DNA from: Chitiniphilus shinanonensis DSM 23277 | Lineage (GTDB): Bacteria; Pseudomonadota; Gammaproteobacteria; Burkholderiales; Chitinibacteraceae | Direction: 5' to 3' | NCBI RefSeq assembly: GCF_000374805.1 | Contig: NZ_KB895336.1 | Location: 124,001 to 188,000, forward strand | DNA: 64,000 nucleotides | Part shown: positions 52,322 through 61,400 of the stretch, piece by piece | How positions within the stretch are numbered: position 1 is the first letter of the stretch | Layout of the letters: each line of letters opens with the position of its first letter | Notes under the pieces: model-generated | Databases searched by the model: none | Seen by the model: only the letters and a program-made list of their open reading frames with translations | Told to the model about the DNA's origin: nothing | Translations under genes and position numbers: made by a program

Positions 52322-53212
52322 CTACCCCTGCCGCAACCGCGTCGCCGGCAACGGCAGCCGTTCGGTTTCGTTGGGCACGTCCCCGAAGCGCCGTCCGGCT
52401 TCCCAGTCCTCGGCGGCGCGCTCGATCAGCGCGCGTTCGCTGGCGACGAAGTTCCACCACATGGCGCGCGGACCATCCAGCGGCGCGCCGCCGAACAGGG
52501 CGAAGCGCACCGGCGCGTCGGCGCGCGCGGTGACCACCGCGCCCTCGGGCAACACCGCCAGTTCGCGGGCGGCGAAGGGCTCGCCGTCCAGCGTCAGCGA
52601 TCCATCCACCGGGTAGACGCCGCGCTCGGCGTAGTCGGCCGGCAGCGTCAACGTGGCGCCGGCGGGCAGATCGACCACGGCGTAGAGCGTGGGGCTGGCG
52701 ACCGCCACCGGCGAAACCTGGCCGTACAGCTCGCCGATCAGCACCCGCACCGTCGCGCCGTCACGCTGCACCACCGGCAGCGTGGCGGCCGGATAGTGGC
52801 GGAAGTCGGAGACGCCGTCCTCCACCGGCACCGGCAACGCCAGCCAGGTCTGCAAGCCGTGGATGCCGCGCTCGCCGTCGCGTTGCGCCGGGCTGCGCTC
52901 GCTGTGGACGATGCCGTGGCCGGCGGTCATCAGGTTGATGTCGCCCGGCGTGATGGTGAGTTCGGAGCCCAGGCTGTCGCGATGCATCAGCTCGCCGTCG
53001 AACAAAAACGTCACCGTCGCCAGCCCGATGTGCGGGTGCGGCGGCACATCCACCCCTTCGCCCGGCCCCAGCCGCGCCGGGCCCATGTGGTCGAAGAACA
53101 CGAACGGCCCGATGGCCCGGCGCTCGCGGTGCGGCAGGCTGCGCCGCACCGGCAGATTCGCCCCGACAATCTCGTCGCGGCCGTTGATACGGAGAAAGGG
53201 GCTGGCAGTCAT
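52322..53212 (-). CDS. Pirin-family protein 1
   Basis: 296 residues. Bicupin with N-terminal metal-site motif PPHPHIGLATVTF and GHGIVHSERSP, and a C-terminal domain with FALFGGAPLDGPRAMWWNFVAS. Pirins bind Fe or other metals and include quercetin dioxygenases and metabolic regulators; the role here is unknown. Between two CACAGAG repeats. Confidence 0.93.
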   Translation of the reverse strand: MTASPFLRINGRDEIVGANLPVRRSLPHRERRAIGPFVFFDHMGPARLGPGEGVDVPPHPHIGLATVTFLFDGELMHRDSLGSELTITPGDINLMTAGHGIVHSERSPAQRDGERGIHGLQTWLALPVPVEDGVSDFRHYPAATLPVVQRDGATVRVLIGELYGQVSPVAVASPTLYAVVDLPAGATLTLPADYAERGVYPVDGSLTLDGEPFAARELAVLPEGAVVTARADAPVRFALFGGAPLDGPRAMWWNFVASERALIERAAEDWEAGRRFGDVPNETERLPLPATRLRQG

Positions 53213-53240
53213 GAAGGAGTCCTTGGGGGCTGGGGTTGTG

Positions 53241-53370
53241 AAACCCTAAACCTTGAACCACAGAGGGCAGAGAGAACACGGAGTTTCACAGAGAAAACCC
53301 GACCAGCCTGCCGGTTTTCTCTGTGTACCTCTGTGCTCTCACCGTTCTCCGTGGTTCAAGGTGTGGGGCT
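53241..53370. repeat. CACAGAG-type palindromic repeat, copy 2
   Basis: Left arm begins AACCCTAAACCTTGAACCAC and carries CAGAGAGAACACGGAG units. The right arm ends CCGTGGTTCAAGGTGTGGGG. The arms pair imperfectly over about 55 nt. Between the two pirin genes. Confidence 0.85.
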
Positions 53371-53384
53371 AAAAAGCCGGCAAA

Positions 53385-54248
53385 TCAAAACAGCCCGGCA
53401 TTGAAGTCATAGACCGCCTGTTGCACTTCTTCGCGGGTGTTCATCACGAACGGGCCCCATTGCGCGATCGGTTCGTTCAGCGGCTTGCCGGATACCAGGA
53501 TCAACCGGGTGTCGACGTCGCTCTTCAGCCACACGCCGTCGCCCTCGTTGCCGAGCACGCCCATCTGCTGCACCCGCAGCGGACGGTCGAGCTCGCCGAC
53601 GGTGAGCGCGCCGCGGTAGACGTAGACGAAGGCGTTGTGCCCCGCCGGGATCGCCACGCGGTACTCGCCACCGGCGGGAATCGCCAGGTCGAGGTACAGC
53701 GGCTCGGTGTCCGGCCGGGTGACGGCGCCTTCGGCATCGCCCAGCTGACCGGCGATCAGCTTCAGCGCGCCGCCGCCGTCGAGTGCGAACTCGGGAATCT
53801 GTTCGGCCGGGATGTCGCGATAGCCCGGCTCGGTCATCTTGTTGCGGCCCGGCAGGTTCACCCACAGCTGGAAGCCTTCCATCAGGCCGTCCTCCTGCTC
53901 CGGCAGCTCACTGTGCACGATGCCGCGCCCGGTGGTCATCCATTGCACGCCGCCGTTCTGCAACAGGCCCTCGTTGCCGGCGTTGTCGCGGTGGCGCATG
54001 CGGCCGGCCAGCATGTAGGTCACGGTCTCGAAGCCGCGGTGCGGGTGATCCGGGAAGCCGGCGATATAGTCGTCCGCCTGGTCGCTCTTGAACGCATCCA
54101 GCATCAGGAACGGATCGAGCCGGCGTTGCAGGTCGTGCGTCAGCACGCGGGTGAGCTTGACGCCCGCGCCATCGCTGGTGGGCATGCCATTGACCACGCG
54201 CTCGATCTCGCGGCTGCGTTGGACGACGGGAAGGGCAAGGGTACGCAT
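53385..54248 (-). CDS. Pirin-family protein 2 (YhhW/quercetinase type)
   Basis: 287 residues. DDYIAGFPDHPHRGFETVTYMLAGRMRHRDNAGNEG, GRGIVHSELPEQEDG and LWVNLPGRNKM are typical of YhhW-like pirins, with the HxH and later His/Glu ligands. C-terminal cupin PIAQWGPFVMNTREEV. Distinct from pirin 1 in sequence, so not a recent duplication. Confidence 0.93.
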   Translation of the reverse strand: MRTLALPVVQRSREIERVVNGMPTSDGAGVKLTRVLTHDLQRRLDPFLMLDAFKSDQADDYIAGFPDHPHRGFETVTYMLAGRMRHRDNAGNEGLLQNGGVQWMTTGRGIVHSELPEQEDGLMEGFQLWVNLPGRNKMTEPGYRDIPAEQIPEFALDGGGALKLIAGQLGDAEGAVTRPDTEPLYLDLAIPAGGEYRVAIPAGHNAFVYVYRGALTVGELDRPLRVQQMGVLGNEGDGVWLKSDVDTRLILVSGKPLNEPIAQWGPFVMNTREEVQQAVYDFNAGLF

Positions 54249-54455
54249 GGTGATCTCCTGTTATTGAAACTTGTTCTTATCGTAACCGCAGGCTGTGTCT
54301 AAAGAAATCGAAGAGATGTGTCGGTGATGTTCTGAATTTTTGAATGAGGCTCCGCCGCCTTCGGGCACCGCAGCCGGGACGGTGGCCCGGCTGTGAGCCG
54401 GTGCGGCAGGGGCCGATGGTAGACTCGGGCACCCGACCGAGGATGGACCGCGCCG

Positions 54456-55505
54456 ATGAAAAAAAACTTGCTGATCCTGGGCCTGAGCACCTGCCTGCCG
54501 CTGGCCGCCGTGGCGGCGGTCACCCCCGTGACCCCGCCGCCCACGCCGTCCACCAGCCCGCTGGTCAAGGGCGAGGCGCTGGCGGCGCTGCCCAAGCTGG
54601 CGCAATCGCCGGAGCTGGCCGCCAGCCTGAAGGCGGTGGCCGAGGGGCCGCTGCCGCAACGGCTGGCAGCGCTGAAGCGCAAGGCGGTGGCCGACCTGGT
54701 GTTCGTCGAGGGCGGTAGCTTCGAGATGGGCGACTGGGGCCCCTACATCGCCAAGGCCGACAGCCGCCCGGTGCACACGGTGCAGCTCACCGGCTTCTAC
54801 ATCAGCCGCTACAAGACCACCTACGCCGAGTTCGATACCTATACCGACGCCAGCCGCACCCCGCGCACCGCCGACAGCGAGTTCGAGCGCAACCATCGCC
54901 ATCCGCTGCTGCCGGCCGGCGCCGTCTGGCAACGCGCGCGCGACTACTGCCAGTGGCTGGGCCAGCAGACCGGGCTGCCGTTCGACCTGCCGACCGAGGC
55001 GCAGTGGGAGTACGCCGCGCGCAGCCGTGGTCAACGCTTCGTCTTTCCCACCGACAATGGGGACATCGACCATGGCCGCAACGTGCCGGGGTCGAGCGAG
55101 CATATGAAGCTGCTCAGCCCGCTGGTCGAGGACGAAAGCAGATTCGTGATGGATTCCCGGCCCTATCCGGTGGGGTTGTTCCCGCCGACGCCGCTGGGCC
55201 TGTACGACATGGCGCACGATGGCCAGGAATGGACGCTGGACTGGTACGCGGCCGACTACTACGCCCATTCGCCCAAGGTCGATCCCAAGGGGCCGGCCAG
55301 CGGCGACAAGAAGGTGGTGCGTGCCTGGCCGGTGAGCGAAGACACCGGGTTTTCCGGGATCAGCGCATATCGCCGGGCACGCGATCCGCTGCTGCGCAGG
55401 CCGGATTTCGACGATGCCACGAAGCTGGTCCCGGGGGTAATGATCTCCTACGGCCTGCGCTGCGTGGTCAACAGCGACCGGCCGCTGCCGGGCGTGAAGC
55501 GATAG
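54456..55505 (+). CDS. Secreted FGE/SUMF1-fold protein
   Basis: 349 residues. N-terminal signal peptide (about 1-21, LPLAAVAAV), Pro/Thr linker, then the formylglycine-generating-enzyme fold: LVFVEGGSFEMGDWGP, FYISRYKTTYAEFDTY, LPTEAQWEYAARSRGQRF, GLYDMAHDGQEWTLDW. The C-terminal YGLRCVVN has one Cys, but the paired catalytic Cys motif of true FGE is not seen, so it is probably not a sulfatase maturase. It converges with the VgrG-linked gene and shares a terminator with it; such proteins recur near type VI genes. Immunity or accessory role is speculation. Confidence 0.8.
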   Translation: MKKNLLILGLSTCLPLAAVAAVTPVTPPPTPSTSPLVKGEALAALPKLAQSPELAASLKAVAEGPLPQRLAALKRKAVADLVFVEGGSFEMGDWGPYIAKADSRPVHTVQLTGFYISRYKTTYAEFDTYTDASRTPRTADSEFERNHRHPLLPAGAVWQRARDYCQWLGQQTGLPFDLPTEAQWEYAARSRGQRFVFPTDNGDIDHGRNVPGSSEHMKLLSPLVEDESRFVMDSRPYPVGLFPPTPLGLYDMAHDGQEWTLDWYAADYYAHSPKVDPKGPASGDKKVVRAWPVSEDTGFSGISAYRRARDPLLRRPDFDDATKLVPGVMISYGLRCVVNSDRPLPGVKR

Positions 55506-55507
55506 CG

Positions 55508-55532
55508 AAACGGGGCCAGCGGCCCCGTTTTC
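55508..55532. terminator. Terminator between the SUMF1 gene and the VgrG operon
   Basis: Stem AAACGGGGCC/GGCCCCGTTT, 3-nt loop, TTTT on the right; can act on both strands. Confidence 0.85.
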
Positions 55533-55560
55533 ATCTCGACGGAACAAGCTCCGCCGCGCG

Positions 55561-57963
55561 CTACACGTAATACGCGTCGCCGCCGCGCGCCGCGTACAGC
55601 GGGTGGTCGTCCTGCCACTGGCGCTGCATCGCATACTGCACGCTGTCGTTGGGCACCATCGGCAGTCCGCGCGTGGGCTCGTCCTTCAGGCTGGCGTAGA
55701 CGTGGTCGTACCAGCCGCCGAAGTCGCCGCCCGCCTGCGCCAGCTTGCCGTCGCCCAGGCCCTTGCCCGGCAGGCTTTCGTAGTGCTCGCGGAACTGGTC
55801 GTCGTAATGGCTTTCGATGAAGGGCACGTCGACGTTGCCCACCATCTCCAGCTTGAAGAAATCCTTCAGGCTGGCCAGCTTGCGGTCGAAGTCGCCCTTG
55901 GCGCCTTGCCGGTCGATGTGCTGGATGATGTTGTCGATGCCGGCCTTGGTCTGCGCCTGACGCAGCACGTGCAGGATGGCGCGGCGCTGGGTGGCGAGGT
56001 AGCTGTCGCCCACGCCGCCGCCGGTGACCGCCGCGTCGGCCGCACCGTGGCGCGACAACTGGTAGATCAGCATGCCGCGCGTTTCCGGCGACGAATACTT
56101 CAGCGCGAACGGGGTGGCGAGGATGCGTTCGGCCAGGCGCTGACGCGCCTGTGCCCTGGCAAGGGCCGCACTGATTTGCGCAATTTGCGTACTCAAGTCT
56201 TCTTGTACTTGCCCAATGTAGTCGCCGATCTCCTTGCCGGCCTGGATGGCGAGGAAGCTCATGTCGCGCATGGCATCGAACGCCGTCTCGCCGATGATCT
56301 TCACGTTGGAATAGTTGGCGTGGTAGAGCTGGTAGTTGAACCACAGCACGAACGAGCCGACCTGCAACGGGTTCACTTCCAGCGAGATCGTCCCTTCCGC
56401 GCCCAGGCCGACGCACAGGCTGGCATGGGCCTGGATGCGGAACAGGCCGTCTTCGTACTGCGCGACGAACTTGGCCGAGGCGCCGATGCCGGCCATGCCG
56501 CCGACGCTGGGCGCCACGCTGGCCAGGTCCTTGAAATCCTTGTCCTGGGTCTCGGGGTTGCGCCATTGCAGCGCGCCCTTCAGCTCGATGTCGGCCTTGG
56601 CGCCGGCGAAGGCGTTCAGCTCGGCGGTGACGCCGCCGACGTCGGTCGACGCGGCGCTGCCCACGTCCATCTTCTTGGCGCGCCCGTTCCTGCGCCTGCC
56701 CGGCTTGCCCTTCACCTTGGGCAGTTCCTTGTCCTTCATCTCCACCGACAGCGACACCTCGGCGGCGACGCTGGCGCCGACCACGCCCGACAGCGCGGCC
56801 GACACCTGCAGGCGGATCGCGCCGAGCGGGAATTCGGTGCCGCGCAGGTCGTACAGGCACATCAGGATGCCGTCGCGCGCCGGCAGGTACAGGTCGGCCG
56901 ACGCCTTGGCCTCGGCCAGCGCGATCTCCGCCTTGCCCTCGGCCTTGAACGCCACGCCGGCCTTGAACGGATCGAAGGTGCCGCTGACGCTGCCGCCGTA
57001 CATGTAGCGCATCAGCGCCGCCTGCGCGGTCAGGTCGATGTCGGCCACCTGCACCCCGCCGACGGTGGTGCTGGCGGTGTGCTTCACCGTGTGGTCGGCG
57101 TTCCACTTGCGGCCCCAGTCGCCCAGGATGCTGTCGCTTTTCTGGAAGTCCAGCTTGACGAAGTCCGAGCTCCTGAGCTGGATCTTCTTGCCCTGCTCGC
57201 GCACGTATTGCTTGAGCTTGGTCTCGTCCAGCTTGCGCTTGCCGTTGGCGTCCTTCTTGTAGACGTCGGCCCACTTCACCGTCTCGGCGTCCTTGAACTT
57301 GGGCCAGCCTTCCTTGAGGCGGTCCGAGCGCACGTACACCAGTTTTTCCGGCAGGTCCTTCGGGTACTTGTAGTGGTCCTTCAACCCCGCGCCGCTGGCG
57401 AAGCCCCACGATTGCTTGGCCTTGGTGCCGTCGATCTTCGGGCCTTCGTTCTTGGTGGTGGTGGCGTAGGGCTTGTCGCCCTCCTTGCTCATCAGCGGGA
57501 TCAGCTCGACCAGCTTCTTGCCGCTGCCGGCCGTGCTGGCCAGCGGCTTCATCTCTTCGCGCAGCTTCTCGTTGGTCTCGTCGCGCCACTTCACCGCCAC
57601 GTCCCACCACTTCTGCGCTTCTTCCTCGATGCCGGGCGGGATCGTTTCCTTGTTGGCCTTGGCCGCCGACAGGATCTGCAGGCGGTTCTCGCAATCGAAC
57701 AACAGCGCGTTGGCGTTGTGGTAATCGCGGATCAGCTCGCTCCAGCGGTGGTAGTGCAACCGCAGCTCGGCCGAATCCTGCGGCGGCACGCCGATGACTT
57801 CGCCGGTCTCGGGGCGCAGGAACAGCAGCACCTGCTCGGCCTGGGTGGCGACCACCGAATCCGGGCGCGGGTTGGTGGCGCCATCCTTGATCGGCTGGCT
57901 GGACGGGTCGGCGGTGGCGACGGCGCCGCCGCCGCCGATCATGTCGGAACGTTGATAGGCCAT
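55561..57963 (-). CDS. Large VgrG-linked protein of unknown family (candidate T6SS cargo)
   Basis: 800 residues, no signal peptide. N-terminal ~110 residues (LLFLRPETGEVIGVPPQDS, ELRLHYHRWSELIRDYHNANALLF), a charged Lys-rich part (about 150-300), a long beta- and Gly/Ala-rich region (about 300-560: YMYGGSVSGTFDPF, LSGVVGASVAAEVSLSVEM, VGGMAGIGASAKFVAQ, SLCVGLGAEGTISLEV) and a helical C-terminus ending GGDAYYV. The middle could form a membrane-active or pore-like region. Starts 4 nt after the vgrG stop. No known toxin motif found. Confidence 0.65.
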   Translation of the reverse strand: MAYQRSDMIGGGGAVATADPSSQPIKDGATNPRPDSVVATQAEQVLLFLRPETGEVIGVPPQDSAELRLHYHRWSELIRDYHNANALLFDCENRLQILSAAKANKETIPPGIEEEAQKWWDVAVKWRDETNEKLREEMKPLASTAGSGKKLVELIPLMSKEGDKPYATTTKNEGPKIDGTKAKQSWGFASGAGLKDHYKYPKDLPEKLVYVRSDRLKEGWPKFKDAETVKWADVYKKDANGKRKLDETKLKQYVREQGKKIQLRSSDFVKLDFQKSDSILGDWGRKWNADHTVKHTASTTVGGVQVADIDLTAQAALMRYMYGGSVSGTFDPFKAGVAFKAEGKAEIALAEAKASADLYLPARDGILMCLYDLRGTEFPLGAIRLQVSAALSGVVGASVAAEVSLSVEMKDKELPKVKGKPGRRRNGRAKKMDVGSAASTDVGGVTAELNAFAGAKADIELKGALQWRNPETQDKDFKDLASVAPSVGGMAGIGASAKFVAQYEDGLFRIQAHASLCVGLGAEGTISLEVNPLQVGSFVLWFNYQLYHANYSNVKIIGETAFDAMRDMSFLAIQAGKEIGDYIGQVQEDLSTQIAQISAALARAQARQRLAERILATPFALKYSSPETRGMLIYQLSRHGAADAAVTGGGVGDSYLATQRRAILHVLRQAQTKAGIDNIIQHIDRQGAKGDFDRKLASLKDFFKLEMVGNVDVPFIESHYDDQFREHYESLPGKGLGDGKLAQAGGDFGGWYDHVYASLKDEPTRGLPMVPNDSVQYAMQRQWQDDHPLYAARGGDAYYV

Positions 57964-57967
57964 CGGG

Positions 57968-60712
57968 TCAGTCCAGGTAGAGCTTCAGTTGTCGCGCGTC
58001 GGGGGTATGGATGCGGGTGGTCCTGCCTTCGCCGTCGGTCACACCGTGGAACACCTGGCCGTCTGCCGTCTCGACGCGGTACGGGGTGTGCACCAGCGGC
58101 AGCCCGGTGTGCTTGTCGGTGACCACGAACTGCTCGTGGTAGCGCTCCTTGGGCGGCGGCGCGGGCGGCGCCACCTTGCTCAGCGAGGTGGGGCCGGTGA
58201 AGCTGAAGCTGGCGGCCTTGAAGCTTTCCGCACCGGGGGCGTGGATCTCGATGTTGCCGCCGGCGAGGCGGATATAGGCGCCGCCGCAGGTCAGCAGCAG
58301 TTCCTGCTTGGCCACCGCTTCCAGCTTTTCCTTGTTGGCGTAGATGCGCAGGTTTTTGTCGCCGACGATCTCCACGTCGCCCGACAGCGCATGCAGCCTG
58401 GCGTGGCCCTTGGCGGCGATCAGCTTGAGGTTGACCTTGTCCGCCACGCCCTGCACGAACAGGCTGATCTTGCTGCCGGCGTTGTGGATCCAGCGTCGCG
58501 CAGTGGTCTGCTGGGTGTCGCGCTGGCTGACGGTATCCAGGTTGCCGCCGCTGGACAGCACCAGCTCGTTGGGCGTGGTCAGGCCGATGCCGGCCGGTGC
58601 GCTGGCGACCAGGATCGGCTGGCGGCCGGGCTGCTCGCCGCCCTTGCCGTCGCGGTCGGCGTTGCTGCCGGCGGTCCAGGCTTCCAGCGCGCCGTTGAGG
58701 TGCGCCAGGTTGCCGCGCTGGCGCTTGCCCTGTCTGGCGTTGTCCTCGGCGATGCCGTCCGGCCCGGTCTCGACGGTGTCGGCCAACTGGCCGCTGGCGG
58801 TGTCGCCCAGCGTCTGCGCCAGTTGTTGCGCCGCCTGCAACTGCGCCAGCGCCTGCTCGCGGTCGAGCTGGGCGCCGCTGGCGCCGGGCTTGGCCTCGGT
58901 GCTGAGCAACAGGCCCTGCGCGGCGCGGATCGCCCCGGCGCGGTCGCTGCGCAACTCGAAGCCTTCGCCGCGCGGCTCGGCCTTGCCGTTGGCGCGCGGG
59001 TGCGCCAGGTAGCCCTGGTTGAGCTGGGTCTTGCCGTGCTCCGAACTGAGCTTGGTGCGCACCTCGTTCTGGGTGTCGTCGAACAGCAGTTCGCCGTACT
59101 GGCCGCCCTGGTGTTCCTTGGTCTTAATGCCCGACAGCGTCTTGTTGGCGGGCAGCGTGCCGGCGCCGGAGAAGTCGGGCGGCGGATGGCTGCCGTTGTA
59201 GAGCACGCCGACCACCAGCGGTCGGTCGATGTCGCCCTCGATGAAATCGACCAGCACCTCCTGGCCGACGCGCGGGATGAACTGGTGGCCCCAGCCGGCA
59301 CCGGCGCTGGGATGGGCGACGCGCAGCCAGCACGACGACTTGTCGTCCAGGTTGGCGCCGAACTCGGGATGCTCCTGCGCGCGTTGCCAGTGGAACTGCA
59401 CCTTGATCCGGCCGTGCTGGTCGGTGTGCACCTCGTCCGCCGCGGCGTCGCCGTTGCGCGGGCCGACCACGGTGGCGGTCTGCGCGCCCGGTGCGGTGGG
59501 GCGCTGCTGGCTGGCGTAGTCCGGCACCAACGCGATCCCGCGCCGCTGTGCCTCGAACTCGACGTCGAACGGGCGCTCGGCTTCCTTGATGCCCAGCGCC
59601 TGCAACAGGTCGCCGGGCAGGTTGTTGCGCGCGGCGAAGCGCAGCCGGCTGGCGACGAACTCGCGCTGCTCGGGCGCGTCGCTGTCGTGCAGCGGATGAT
59701 CGGCCAGCTGGAACCACTCGCCGACCTTCAGCCCGCGCACCGTGCCGCCGCCCTGGAACGCCTTTTTGGCCAGGTCGTGCGCCTGCTGGCGCAGCAGGGT
59801 GTAGCGGTCGAGCTGCTCGGGATCGGCGGCGTAGTACAGCGTCTGCGCGTCGTAGTCCTCCAGGCCCGCTTCGGCCTGGCCGCCGCCATTGCCCTGGTCG
59901 GTGGCGGATTGCTGCTGCGTGTGGCGGGTGACCACCGGCTTGTAGTCGAAGCTGGCGAGCGCCACGGCCTCCGGCCCAACGCGGCGCGCGCTGGTCCAGT
60001 CGGTGACGCTGTCCTCGGCCTCGGTGGCGTCGGCGCGATGGAAACGCACGCGGCCGTGCGTCGCCTGCGGCAGCGAGTACGGATCGTCGAACGCCACCAG
60101 CGTCACCCGCGGCGTGTCGCCCGGCTCGTGCTCGAAACGGTAGGCGATGCCTTCCTCGGCCAGCAGCCGTTGCACGAAGGCCAGGCTGGTCTCGCGGTAT
60201 TGCAGGCAGTAGGAACGCGCCGGGTAGTCGCGGGACAGGTCCAGCCGCAGGGCAAACGCGGCGGCGAACACCGGGTTGGCCGCCTGTTGTTCCTCGACGA
60301 TGGCCTTGACGATCTCCGGCGCCGTCAGGTCCTGCCACACCCGGCTGCTGCGGTGGTGGCGCAGCAGCGCCAGCGGCGGCTCGATGGTGAGGCCGTAGCG
60401 GGCGAAGCCGCCGTCGGACGGCAGTGCCTGCGCGCGGGTGACCACGCCACAGCGCGTCACCTCGCCACCGTCGGCGGTGAGGATGCCCAGCTGCGCCGGC
60501 AGGCCGAGCAGCCGCTTCAGTTCCAGGCCGGCATCGCTGGCCACGCACTCCACCACGTAGCGATAGGGCTGCGACAGCGCCTCTTCGCCGGACACGGCTT
60601 GCGGCAGCAGTTGCTGGCTCCAGGCGTCGCCGTCCCCCAGGTGTAGCGTGACCAGCCTGCGTTCCTGGGTGAAGGCGGAGGCGAAGGAGGCGAGCAGCTG
60701 CGCGAAATCCAT
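57968..60712 (-). CDS. vgrG: Type VI secretion tip protein VgrG with C-terminal extension
   Basis: 914 residues. gp27-like domain (SRVWQDLTAPEIVKAIVEEQ, RDYPARSYCLQYRETSLAFVQRLLAEEGIAY), gp5/OB-like domain (VQFHWQRAQEHPEFG-type sequence, AGWGHQFIPRVGQEVLVDFIEGDIDRP), a beta-helix/DUF2345 region (about 580-840), then a short transthyretin-like C-terminus (FVVTDKHTGLPLVHTPYRV, GVTDGEGRTTRIHTPD). Forms the spike tip that carries cargo; the extra domain probably docks the protein encoded next. No other T6SS gene is in the window. Confidence 0.95.
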   Translation of the reverse strand: MDFAQLLASFASAFTQERRLVTLHLGDGDAWSQQLLPQAVSGEEALSQPYRYVVECVASDAGLELKRLLGLPAQLGILTADGGEVTRCGVVTRAQALPSDGGFARYGLTIEPPLALLRHHRSSRVWQDLTAPEIVKAIVEEQQAANPVFAAAFALRLDLSRDYPARSYCLQYRETSLAFVQRLLAEEGIAYRFEHEPGDTPRVTLVAFDDPYSLPQATHGRVRFHRADATEAEDSVTDWTSARRVGPEAVALASFDYKPVVTRHTQQQSATDQGNGGGQAEAGLEDYDAQTLYYAADPEQLDRYTLLRQQAHDLAKKAFQGGGTVRGLKVGEWFQLADHPLHDSDAPEQREFVASRLRFAARNNLPGDLLQALGIKEAERPFDVEFEAQRRGIALVPDYASQQRPTAPGAQTATVVGPRNGDAAADEVHTDQHGRIKVQFHWQRAQEHPEFGANLDDKSSCWLRVAHPSAGAGWGHQFIPRVGQEVLVDFIEGDIDRPLVVGVLYNGSHPPPDFSGAGTLPANKTLSGIKTKEHQGGQYGELLFDDTQNEVRTKLSSEHGKTQLNQGYLAHPRANGKAEPRGEGFELRSDRAGAIRAAQGLLLSTEAKPGASGAQLDREQALAQLQAAQQLAQTLGDTASGQLADTVETGPDGIAEDNARQGKRQRGNLAHLNGALEAWTAGSNADRDGKGGEQPGRQPILVASAPAGIGLTTPNELVLSSGGNLDTVSQRDTQQTTARRWIHNAGSKISLFVQGVADKVNLKLIAAKGHARLHALSGDVEIVGDKNLRIYANKEKLEAVAKQELLLTCGGAYIRLAGGNIEIHAPGAESFKAASFSFTGPTSLSKVAPPAPPPKERYHEQFVVTDKHTGLPLVHTPYRVETADGQVFHGVTDGEGRTTRIHTPDARQLKLYLD

Positions 60713-61400
60713 GAAATTGCAAAGATATTGTCAGGAAGTGCGCAGGATACCATTCCGGCTAGTTGTCAGCATCAGTAGGTTCCGGCCGGGCCACGGTTTG
60801 CCGTGGCACGGCGGATGGATGGTGCTCGTTACGCGATAACCGGCGGCTGTCGAAGCCGCGTCGCATCGCGCCCGCGGGCACGCAAAACCCTGTTTTTTCT
60901 GGGGTCATGGCCCGGTGCCGCCGCCGGGCGGCGCGCAGCGGCGGCCTGCGCCGTGCCCCGGAAAACCGCCGGCGCCAGCGGTGGCGGACAGCGCTTTCGC
61001 AGCGGGGCGGCTTGTCAGCCAGGGTGGACGGGTGCACCGGACTGTCACGTACGCCTGGCACTGCCTGAACCGGGGTCCCCGAGGGGCCGGCGATGCGCGG
61101 ATCGGACAAGCGGATGTGCCAGACGGCGGCCGAGCCGTGCACGGGCGCCGCGAGGCGGGCGACAAGGTGACGATCGACGGCTGAAACCGGCCGTTCGTCG
61201 TGGTCGCAACCCCGGCGATGCCGGATGTTGGCTGATTTGCGTGATTCGGACAAATTGCTTCGTGGCATCCAGACATGGGGTCGTGGACGAAGGCGCCGTA
61301 GCCTGTGCAGCGTGGCGCGTTCCGCCGTGCCACGCCGGGTGCGGAGAGTGATCCGACGTACCGCCCGGCGATAACGACTCGATCAAAGGATGGATGAGAC
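60713..61400. other. Long intergenic region between vgrG and the multimodular GH18 gene
   Basis: 688 nt, divergent. Should contain both promoters, but none is clear. GC-rich frames on both strands (such as 60759-61268) lack ribosome sites and family features. Nothing else recognised. Confidence 0.4.

Noticed and set aside
55603-58122. 839-codon open frame antisense to the VgrG-linked protein
   Set aside because: Same reason; it even runs over the vgrG/effector gene junction, as chance frames do.
57989-60646. 885-codon open frame antisense to vgrG
   Set aside because: Shadow of the VgrG reading frame; no ribosome site or family features.
60759-61268. 169-codon minus-strand frame between vgrG and the GH18 gene
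   Set aside because: Arg/Pro-rich, no ribosome site, several overlapping frames of similar length; typical chance frame.
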